DNA of 64,000 nucleotides, from positions 31,684,001 to 31,748,000 of the forward strand of contig NC_079884.1 in NCBI RefSeq assembly GCF_029227915.1, given 5' to 3'. Of this stretch, positions 51,001 to 61,660 are shown one piece after another. Numbering within the stretch: position 1 is the first letter of the stretch; each line of letters starts with the position of its first letter. The notes beneath the pieces are model-generated. The model had not been told where the DNA came from and did not search any database. It was given only the letters and a program-made list of their open reading frames with translations. A program made the translations under genes and the position numbers. The stretch is from Hydractinia symbiolongicarpus. Lineage: Eukaryota; Cnidaria; Hydrozoa; Anthoathecata; Hydractiniidae.

Positions 51001-52440
51001 TTTTTTTCAACACTAAAGCCCATGAGACTTGTAGTTTTTAAAAATGTTTTCATTTTTGATGAGCGCTGAATAAAAGAAGTTTAATCGCCGTCAAACGAAA
51101 ACCCGCGATTTCCCCTAAATCCCGGGCTTGGCTTGTGTAGTCGAATGTATACAAAAAAAGTACCCAGGGAGTAAACTCATTTCCCGAACGATTTTTTAAA
51201 TTATTATTTTACCACTAAAGCCCATGAGATTTGTAGTTTTCAAAAATGTTTTCATTTTTGATGAGACGCTAAATGAAAGAGGTTTAATCGCCGGCAAACG
51301 AAAACCAGCGATTTCCCCTAATTCCCGGGCTTGGCCCGTGTAGTCGAATGTATACAAAAAAAGTACCCAGGGAGTAAACTCATTTCCCGAACGATTTTTT
51401 AATTTTTTTTTTCACCACTAAAGCCCATGAGACTTGTAGTTTTTAAAAATGTTTTCATTTTTGATGAGCGCTGAATAAAAGAGGTTTAATCGCCGGCAAA
51501 CGAAAACCAGCGATTTCCCCTAATTCCCGGGCTTGGCCCGTGTAGTCGAATGTATACAAAAAAAGTACCCAGGGAGTAAACTCATTTCCCGAACGATTTT
51601 TTAATTTTTTTTTTCACCACTAAAGCCCATGAGACTTGTAGTTTTCAAAAATGTTTTCATTTTTGATGAGCGCTGAATAAAAGAAGTTTAATCGCCGGCA
51701 AACGAAAACCCGCGATTTCCCCTAAATCCCGGGCTTGGTCCGTGTAGTTGAATGTATACAAAAAAAGTACCCAGGGAGTAAACTCATTTCCCGAACGATT
51801 TTTTATATTATTTTTTCACCACTAAAACGCATGAGACTTGTAGTTTTCAAAAATTTTTCATTTTTGATGGGACTCTGAATAAAAGAAGTTTAATCGCCGG
51901 CAAACGAAAACCCGCCATTTCCTGTAAACCCCGGGCTTGGCCCGTATAGTCAAAAGTATACAAGGAAAGTACCCGGGGTGTAAACTCATTTCCCGAACGA
52001 TTTTTTAAATTATTATTTCACCACTACAGCCCATGAGACTTGTAGTTTTCAAAAATGTTTTCATTTTTGATGAGACGCCTAATGAAAAAGGTTTAATCGC
52101 CGGCAAACGAAAACCAGCGATTTCCCCTAAATCCCGGCTTGGCCCGTGTAGTCGAATGTATACAAAGAAAGTACCCAGGGAGTAAACTCATTTCCCGAAC
52201 GACTTTTTAAATTTTGTTTTTCACCACTAAAGCCCGTGAGACTTGTAGTTTTTAAAAATGTCTTCATTTTTGATGAGCGCTGAATAAAAGAAGTTTACTC
52301 GCCGGCAAACGAAAACCCGCGATTTCCCGTAAATCCCGGACTCGGCCCGTATAGTCAAAAGTATACAAAGAAAGTACCCAGGGATTAAACTCATTTTCCA
52401 AACGATTTTTTAAATTATTTTTTCACCACTAAGACGCATG
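48011..52440 (+). repeat. Eight-unit HOR copies and a 13-unit variant
   Basis: M1 hairpins at 47599, 49219 and 51849 are 1620 and 2630 bp apart (8 and 13 units). GAGACCCTAAATG with AGAGTTTTAATC repeats at about 48228 and 49848. CGCCGTCAAACG is at 48456 and 51086. The longer interval comes from an inserted M5-M6-M3-M4 series (about 50075-50870). The unit at 48580 reads TACCACTACAGCC, mixing two types. No gene. Confidence 0.85.
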
Positions 52441-53660
52441 AGACTTGTAGTTTTCAAAAATGTTTTCATTTTTGATGAGACGCTAAATGAAAGAGGTTTA
52501 ATCGCCGGCAAACGAAAACCAGCGATTTCCCCTAAATCCCGGGCTTGGCCCGTGTAGTCGAATGTATACAAAAAAAGTACCAAGGGAGTAAACTCATTTC
52601 CCGAACGATTTTTTAATTTTTTTTTTCAACACTAAAGCCCATGAGACTTGTAGTTTTTAAAAATGTTTTCATTTTTGATGAGCGCTGAATAAAAGAAGTT
52701 TAATCGCCGGCAAACGAAAACCCGCGATTTCCCCTGATTCCCGGGCTTGGCCCGTGTAGTCGAATGTATACAAAAAAAGTACCCAGGGAGTAAACTCATT
52801 TCCCGAACGATTTTTTAATTTTTTTTTTCACCACTAAAGCCCATGAGACTTGTAGTTTTTAAAAATGTTTTCATTTTTGATGAGCGCTGAATAAAAGAAG
52901 TTTAATCGCCGGCAAACGAAAACCCGCCATTTCCTGTAAACCCCGGGCTTGGCCCGTATAGTCAAAAGTATACAAGGAAAGTACCCGGAGTGTAAACTCA
53001 TTTCCCGAACGATTTTTTAAATTATTATTTCACCACTACAGCCCATGAGACTTGTAGTTTTCAAAAATGTTTTCATTTTTGATGAGACGCTAAATGAAAG
53101 AGGTTTAATCGCCGGCAAACGAAAACCAGCGATTTCCCCTAAATCCCGGGCTTGGCCCGTGTAGTCGAATGTATACAAAAAAAGTACCAAGGGAGTAAAC
53201 TCATTTCCCGAACGATTTTTTAATTTTTTTTTTCAACACTAAAGCCCATGAGACTTGTAGTTTTTAAAAATGTTTTCATTTTTGATGAGCGCTGAATAAA
53301 AGAAGTTTAATCGCCGGCAAACGAAAACCCGCGATTTCCCCTGATTCCCGGGCTTGGCCCGTGTAGTCGAATGTATACAAAAAAAGTACCCAGGGAGTAA
53401 ACTCATTTCCCGAACGATTTTTTAATTTTTTTTTTCACCACTAAAGCCCATGAGACTTGTAGTTTTTAAAAATGTTTTCATTTTTGATGAGCGCTGAATA
53501 AAAGAAGTTTAATCGCCGGCAAACGAAAACCCGCGATTTCCCCTAAATCCCGGGCTTGGCCCGTGTAGTTGAATGTATACAAAAAAAGTACCCAGGGAGT
53601 AAACTCATTTCCCGAACGATTTTTTATATTATTTTTTCACCACTAAAACGCATGAGACTT
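52441..53660 (+). repeat. Three-unit tandem (607 bp) with two mosaic units
   Basis: CCCCTGATTCCC occurs at 52731 and 53338 (607 bp). Between them, the unit near 52840-53030 has an M6 5' half joined to an M1 3' half (CCCGCCATTTCCTG) without the M1 hairpin deletion. The next unit (about 53035-53230) has an M2 5' half (CACTACAGCC) joined to an M4 3' half. Both junctions are in register. No gene. Confidence 0.83.
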
Positions 53661-56600
53661 GTAGTTTTCAAAAATTTTTCATTTTTGATGGGACTCTGAA
53701 TAAAAGAAGTTTAATCGCCGGCAAACGAAAACCCGCCATTCCCTGTAAACCCCGGGCTTGGCCCGTATAGTCAAAAGTATACAAGGAAAGTACCCGGAGT
53801 GTAAACTCATTTCCCGAACGATTTTTTAAATTATTATTTCACCACTACAGCCCATGAGACTTGTAGTTTTCAAAAATGTTTTCATTTTTGATGAGACGCC
53901 TAATGAAAAAGGTTTAATCGCCGGCAAACGAAAACCAGCGATTTCCCCTAAATCCCGGCTTGGCCCTTGTAGTCGAATGTATACAAAGAAAGTACCCAGG
54001 GAGTAAACTCATTTCCCGAACGACTTTTTAAATTTTTTTTTTCACCACTAAAGCCCATGAGACTTGTAGTTTTTAAAAATGTCTTCATTTTTGATGAGCG
54101 CTGAATAAAAGAAGTTTACTCGCTGGCAAACGAAAACCCGCGATTTCCCGTAAATCCCGGACTCGGCCCGTATAGTCAAAAGTATACAAAGAAAGTACCC
54201 AGGGATTAAACTCATTTTCCGAACGATTTTTTAAATTATTTTTTCACCACTAAGACGCATGAGACTTGTAGTTTTCGAAAATGTTTTCATTTTTGATGAG
54301 ACGCTAAATGAAAGAGGTTTAATCGCCGGCAAACGAAAACCAGCGATTTCCCCTAAATCCCGGGCTTGGCCCGTGTAGTCGAATGTATACAAAAAAAGTA
54401 CCAAGGGAGTAAACTCATTTCCCGAACGATTTTTTAATTTTTTTTTTCAACACTAAAGCCCATGAGACTTGTAGTTTTTAAAAATGTTTTCATTTTTGAT
54501 GAGCGCTGAATAAAAGAAGTTTAATCGCCGGCAAACGAAAACCCGCGATTTCCCCTAAATCCCGGGCTTGGCTTGTGTAGTCGAATGTATACAAAAAAAG
54601 TACCCAGGGAGTAAACTCATTTCCCGAACGATTTTTTAAATTATTATTTTACCACTAAAGCCCATGAGATTTGTAGTTTTCAAAAATGTTTTCATTTTTG
54701 ATGAGACGCTAAATGAAAGAGGTTTAATCGCCGGCAAACGAAAACCAGCGATTTCCCCTAATTCCCGGGCTTGGCCCGTGTAGTCGAATGTATACAAAAA
54801 AAGTACCCAGGGAGTAAACTCATTTCCCGAACGATTTTTTAATTTTTTTTTTCACCACTAAAGCCCATGAGACTTGTAGTTTTTAAAAATGTTTTCATTT
54901 TTGATGAGCGCTGAATAAAAGAGGTTTAATCGCCGGCAAACGAAAACCAGCGATTTCCCCTAATTCCCGGGCTTGGCCCGTGTAGTCGAATGTATACAAA
55001 AAAAGTACCCAGGGAGTAAACTCATTTCCCGAACGAGTTTTTAATTTTTTTTTTCACCACTAAAGCCCATGAGACTTGTAGTTTTCAAAAATGTTTTCAT
55101 TTTTGATGAGCGCTGAATAAAAGAAGTTTAATCGCCGGCAAACGAAAACCCGCGATTTCCCCTAAATCCCGGGCTTGGCCCGTGTAGTTGAATGTATACA
55201 AAAAAAGTACCCAGGGAGTAAACTCATTTCCCGAACGATTTTTTATATTATTTTTTCACCACTAAAACGCATGAGACTTGTAGTTTTCAAAAATTTTTCA
55301 TTTTTGATGGGACTCTGAATAAAAGAAGTTTAATCGCCGGCAAACGAAAACCCGCCATTTCCTGTAAACCCCGGGCTTGGCCCGTATAGTCAAAAGTATA
55401 CAAGGAAAGTACCCGGGGTGTAAACTCATTTCCCGAACGATTTTTTAAATTATTATTTCAACACTACAGCCCATGAGACTTGTAGTTTTCAAAAATGTTT
55501 TCATTTTTGATGAGACGCCTAATGAAAAAGGTTTAATCGCCGGCAAACGAAAACCAGCGATTTCCCCTAAATCCCGGCTTGGCCCTTGTAGTCGAATGTA
55601 TACAAAGAAAGTACCCAGGGAGTAAACTCATTTCCCGAACGACTTTTTAAATTTTTTTTTTCACCACTAAAGCCCATGAGACTTGTAGTTTTTAAAAATG
55701 TCTTCATTTTTGATGAGCGCTGAATAAAAGAAGTTTACTCGCTGGCAAACGAAAACCCGCGATTTCCCGTAAATCCCGGACTCGGCCCGTATAGTCAAAA
55801 GTATACAAAGAAAGTACCCAGGGATTAAACTCATTTTCCGAACGATTTTTTAAATTATTTTTTCACCACTAAGACGCATGAGACTTGTAGTTTTCGAAAA
55901 TGTTTTCATTTTTGATGAGACGCTAAATGAAAGAGGTTTAATCGCCGGCAAACGAAAACCAGCGATTTCCCCTAAATCCCGGGCTTGGCCCGTGTAGTCG
56001 AATGTATACAAAAAAAGTACCAAGGGAGTAAACTCATTTCCCGAACGATTTTTTAATTTTTTTTTTCAACACTAAAGCCCATGAGACTTGTAGTTTTTAA
56101 AAATGTTTTCATTTTTGATGAGCGCTGAATAAAAGAAGTTTAATCGCCGGCAAACGAAAACCCGCGATTTCCCCTAAATCCCGGGCTTGGCTTGTGTAGT
56201 CGAATGTATACAAAAAAAGTACCCAGGGAGTAAACTCATTTCCCGAACGATTTTTTAAATTATTATTTTACCACTAAAGCCCATGAGATTTGTAGTTTTC
56301 AAAAATGTTTTCATTTTTGATGAGACGCTAAATGAAAGAGGTTTAATCGCCGGCAAACGAAAACCAGCGATTTCCCCTAATTCCCGGGCTTGGCCCGTGT
56401 AGTCGAATGTATACAAAAAAAGTACCCAGGGAGTAAACTCATTTCCCGAACGATTTTTTAATTTTTTTTTTCACCACTAAAGCCCATGAGACTTGTAGTT
56501 TTTAAAAATGTTTTCATTTTTGATGAGCGCTGAATAAAAGAGGTTTAATCGCCGGCAAACGAAAACCAGCGATTTCCCCTAATTCCCGGGCTTGGCCCGT

Positions 56601-56906
56601 GTAGTCGAATGTATACAAAAAAAGTACCCAGGGAGTAAACTCATTTCCCGAACGATTTTTTAATTTTTTTTTTCACCACTAAAGCCCATGAGACTTGTAG
56701 TTTTTAAAAATGTTTTCATTTTTGATGAGCGCTGAATAAAAGAAGTTTAATCGCCGGCAAACGAAAACCCGCGATTTCCCCTAAATCCCGGGCTTGGCCC
56801 GTGTAGTTGAATGTATACAAAAAAAGTACCCAGGGAGTAAACTCATTTCCCGAACGATTTTTTATATTATTTTTTCACCACTAAAACGCATGAGACTTGT
56901 AGTTTT
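53661..56906 (+). repeat. Eight-unit HOR dimer, 1618-1620 bp period
   Basis: M1 hairpins at 53669, 55289 and 56907 bound two near-identical copies. Private variants shared by both are GGCCCTTGTAG (53963, 55582), CGCTGGCAAACG (54121, 55740), GTTTTCGAAAATG (54271, 55890) and GGCTTGTGTAG (about 54571, 56190). The first copy has CGAGTTTTTAATT near 55035 and the second begins with CAACACTACAGCC near 55460. Confidence 0.92.
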
Positions 56907-58660
56907 CAAAAATTTTTCATTTTTGATGGGACTCTGAATAAAAGAAGTTTAATCGCCGGCAAACGAAAACCCGCCATTTCCTGTAAACCCCGGGCTTGGC
57001 CCGTATAGTCAAAAGTATACAAGGAAAGTACCCGGGGTGTAAACTCATTTCCCGAACGATTTTTTAAATTATTATTTCACCACTACAGCCCATGAGACTT
57101 GTAGTTTTCAAAAATGTTTTCATTTTTGATGAGACGCCTAATGAAAAAGGTTTAATCGCCGGCAAACGAAAACCAGCGATTTCCCCTAAATCCCGGCTTG
57201 GCCCGTGTAGTCGAATGTATACAAAGAAAGTACCCAGGGAGTAAACTCATTTCCCGAACGACTTTTTAAATTTTTTTTTTCACCACTAAAGCCCATGAGA
57301 CTTGTAGTTTTTAAAAATGTCTTCATTTTTGATGAGCGCTGAATAAAAGAAGTTTACTCGCCGGCAAACGAAAACCCGCGATTTCCCCTAAATCCCGGGC
57401 TTGGCCCGTGTAGTTGAATGTATACAAAAAAAGTACCCAGGGAGTAAACTCATTTCCCGAACGATTTTTTATATTATTTTTTCACCACTAAAACGCATGA
57501 GACTTGTAGTTTTCAAAAATTTTTCATTTTTGATGGGACTCTGAATAAAAGAAGTTTAATCGCCGGCAAACGAAAACCCGCCATTTCCTGTAAACCCCGG
57601 GCTTGGCCCGTATAGTCAAAAGTATACAAGGAAAGTACCCGGGGTGTAAACTCATTTCCCGAACGATTTTTTAAATTATTATTTCACCACTACAGCCCAT
57701 GAGACTTGTAGTTTTCAAAAATGTTTTCATTTTTGATGAGACGCCTAATGAAAAAGGTTTAATCGCCGGCAAACGAAAACCAGCGATTTCCCCTAAATCC
57801 CGGCTTGGCCCGTGTAGTCGAATGTATACAAAGAAAGTACCCAGGGATTAAACTCATTTTCCGAACGATTTTTTAAATTATTTTTTCACCACTAAGACGC
57901 ATGAGACTTGTAGTTTTCAAAAATGTTTTCATTTTTGATGAGACGCTAAATGAAAGAGGTTTAATCGCCGGCAAACGAAAACCAGCGATTTCCCCTAAAT
58001 CCCGGGCTTGGCCCGTGTAGTCGAATGTATACAAAAAAGTACCCAGGGAGTAAACTCATTTCCCGAACGATTTTTTATATTATTTTTTCACCACTAAAAC
58101 GCATGAGACTTGTAGTTTTCAAAACTTTTTCATTTTTGATGGGACTCTGAATAAAAGAAGTTTAATCGCCGGCAAACGAAAACCCGCGATTTCCCGTAAA
58201 TCCCGGACTCGGCCCGTATAGTCAAAAGTATACAAAGAAAGTACCCAGGGAGTAAACTCATTTCGCGAACGATTTTTTAATTTATTTTTTCACCACTAAA
58301 ACGCATGAGACTTGTAGTTTTCAAAAATGTTTTCATTTTTGATGAGACGCTAAATAAAAGAAGTTTAATCGCCGGCAAACGAAAACCCGCCATTTCCTGT
58401 AAACCCCGGGCTTGGCCCGTATAGTCAAAAGTATACAAGGAAAGTACCCGGGGTGTAAACTCATTTCCCGAACGATTTTTTAAATTATTATTTCACCACT
58501 ACAGCCCATGAGACTTGTAGTTTTCAAAAATGTTTTCATTTTTGATGAGACGCCTAATGAAAAAGGTTTAATCGCCGGCAAACGAAAACCAGCGATTTCC
58601 CCTAAATCCCGGCTTGGCCGGTGTAGTCGAATGTATACAAAGAAAGTACCCAGGGAGTAA
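56907..58660 (+). repeat. Block R copy 1, one unit shorter
   Basis: Matches 59739-61660. M1 units at 56907 and 57514; the offset to the second copy is 2831 bp up to 57514/60345 and 3034 bp from 58120/61154. The 203 bp difference is one missing unit: near 57830-57850 an M2 unit runs straight into the AGGGATTAAAC of M3. It then passes to the CAAAACTTTTTC unit (58119) and GGCCGGTGTAG (58617). No gene. Confidence 0.88.
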
Positions 58661-59738
58661 ACTCATTTCCCGAACGACTTTTTAAATTTTTTTTTTCACC
58701 ACTAAAGCCCATGAGACTTGTAGTTTTTAAAAATGTCTTCATTTTTGATGAGCGCTGAATAAAAGACGTTTACTCGCCGGCAAACGAAAACCCGCGATTT
58801 CCCGTAAATCCCGGACTCGGCCCGTATAGTCAAAAGTATACAAAGAAAGTACCCAGGGATTAAACTCATTTTCCGAACGATTTTTTAAATTATTTTTTCA
58901 CCACTAAAACGCATGAGACTTGTAGTTTTCAAAAATGTTTTCATTTTTGATGAGACGCTAAATGAAAGAGGTTTAATCGCCGGCAAACGAAAACCAGCGA
59001 TTTCCCCTAAATCCGGGGCTTGGCCCGTGTAGTCGAATGTATACAAAAAAAGTACCCAGGGAGTAAACTCATTTCCCGAACGATTTTTTAAATTATTTTT
59101 TCACCACTAAAACGCATGAGACTTGTAGTTTTCAAAAATGTTTTCATTTTTGATGAGACGCTAAATGAAAGAGGTTTAATCGCCGGCAAACGAAAACCAG
59201 CGATTTCCCCTAATTCCCGGGCTTGGCCCGTGTAGTCGAATGTATACAAAAAAAGCACCCAGGGAGTAAACTCATTTCCCGAACGATTTTTTAATTTTTT
59301 TTTTCACCACTAAAGCCCATGAGACTTGCAGTTTTTAAAAATGTTTTCATTTTTGATGAGCGCTGAATAAAAGAGGTTTAATCGCCGGCAAACGAAAACC
59401 AGCGATTTCCCCTAATTCCCGGGCTTGGCCCGTGTAGTCGAATGTATACAAAAAAAGTACCCAGGGAGTAAACTCATTTCCCGAACGATTTTTTAATTTT
59501 TTTTTCACCACTAAAGCCCATGAAACTTGTAGTTTTTAAAAATGTTTTCATTTTTGATGAGCGCTGAATAAAAGAAGTTTAATCGCCGGCAAACGAAAAC
59601 CCGCGATTTCCCCTAAATCCCGGGCTTGGCCCGTGTAGTTGAATGTATACAAAAAAGTACCCAGGGAGTAAACTCATTTCCCGAACGATTTTTTATATTA
59701 TTTTTTCACCACTAAAACGCATGAGACTTGTAGTTTTC
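58661..59738 (+). repeat. Series related to 38.3-39.8 kb, deleted unit lost
   Basis: GACGTTTACTC (58765) and AATCCGGGGCTTGG (about 59010) match the 38.4 kb surroundings, but at about 59085 the linker changes to TTAAATTATTTTTTCACC, and the next two units, including the 171 bp one, are absent. It then follows the AGCACCC, CTTGCAG, ATGAAAC series into M1 at 59739. Confidence 0.83.
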
Positions 59739-61660
59739 AAAAATTTTTCATTTTTGATGGGACTCTGAATAAAAGAAGTTTAATCGCCGGCAAACGAAAA
59801 CCCGCCATTTCCTGTAAACCCCGGGCTTGGCCCGTATAGTCAAAAGTATACAAGGAAAGTACCCGGGGTGTAAACTCATTTCCCGAACGATTTTTTAAAT
59901 TATTATTTCACCACTACAGCCCATGAGACTTGTAGTTTTCAAAAATGTTTTCATTTTTGATGAGACGCCTAATGAAAAAGGTTTAATCGCCGGCAAACGA
60001 AAACCAGCGATTTCCCCTAAATCCCGGCTTGGCCCGTGTAGTCGAATGTATACAAAGAAAGTACCCAGGGAGTAAACTCATTTCCCGAACGACTTTTTAA
60101 ATTTTTTTTTTCACCACTAAAGCCCATGAGACTTGTAGTTTTTAAAGATGTCTTCATTTTTGATGAGCGCTGAATAAAAGAAGTTTACTCGCCGGCAAAC
60201 GAAAACCCGCGATTTCCCCTAAATCCCGGGCTTGGCCCGTGTAGTTGAATGTATACAAAAAAAGTACCCAGGGAGTAAACTCATTTCCCGAACGATTTTT
60301 TATATTATTTTTTCACCACTAAAACGCATGAGACTTGTAGTTTTCAAAAATTTTTCATTTTTGATGGGACTCTGAATAAAAGAAGTTTAATCGCCGGCAA
60401 ACGAAAACCCGCCATTTCCTGTAAACCCCGGGCTTGGCCCGTATAGTCAAAAGTATACAAGGAAAGTACCCGGGGTGTAAACTCATTTCCCGAACGATTT
60501 TTTAAATTATTATTTCACCACTACAGCCCATGAGACTTGTAGTTTTCAAAAATGTTTTCATTTTTGATGAGACGCCTAATGAAAAAGGTTTAATCGCCGG
60601 CAAACGAAAACCAGCGATTTCCCCTAAATCCCGGCTTGGCCCGTGTAGTCGAATGTATACAAAGAAAGTACCCAGGGAGTAAACTCATTTCCCGAACGAC
60701 TTTTTAAATTTTTTTTTTCACCACTAAAGCCCATGAGACTTGTAGTTTTTAAAAATGTCTTCATTTTTGATGAGCGCTGAATAAAAGAAGTTTACTCGCC
60801 GGCAAACGAAAACCCGCGATTTCCCGTAAATCCCGGACTCGGCCCGTATAGTCAAAAGTATACAAAGAAAGTACCCAGGGATTAAACTCATTTTCCGAAC
60901 GATTTTTTAAATTATTTTTTCACCACTAAGACGCATGAGACTTGTAGTTTTCACAAATGTTTTCATTTTTGATGAGACGCTAAATGAAAGAGGTTTAATC
61001 GCCGGCAAACGAAAACCAGCGATTTCCCCTAAATCCCGGGCTTGGCCCGTGTAGTCGAATGTATACAAAAAAGTACCCAGGGAGTAAACTCATTTCCCGA
61101 ACGATTTTTTATATTATTTTTTCACCACTAAAACGCATGAGACTTGTAGTTTTCAAAACTTTTTCATTTTTGATGGGACTCTGAATAAAAGAAGTTTAAT
61201 CGCCGGCAAACGAAAACCCGCGATTTCCCGTAAATCCCGGACTCGGCCCGTATAGTCAAAAGTATACAAAGAAAGTACCCAGGGAGTAAACTCATTTCGC
61301 GAACGATTTTTTAATTTATTTTTTCACCACTAAAACGCATGAGACTTGTAGTTTTCAAAAATGTTTTCATTTTTGATGAGACGCTAAATAAAAGAAGTTT
61401 AATCGCCGGCAAACGAAAACCCGCCATTTCCTGTAAACCCCGGGCTTGGCCCGTATAGTCAAAAGTATACAAGGAAAGTACCCGGGGTGTAAACTCATTT
61501 CCCGAACGATTTTTTAAATTATTATTTCACCACTACAGCCCATGAGACTTGTAGTTTTCAAAAATGTTTTCATTTTTGATGAGACGCCTAATGAAAAAGG
61601 TTTAATCGCCGGCAAACGAAAACCAGCGATTTCCCCTAAATCCCGGCTTGGCCGGTGTAG
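59739..61660 (+). repeat. Block R copy 2
   Basis: M1 at 59739 and 60345, then M2, M3, M4 (with a private TTTTCACAAATG near 60949), the short A run unit, CAAAACTTTTTC (61153), CATTTCGCGAACG, CCCGGGGTG, M2 and GGCCGGTGTAG (61650). One private change, TTTAAAGATG, lies near 60142. It keeps the M3 unit missing from copy 1. Confidence 0.88.
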
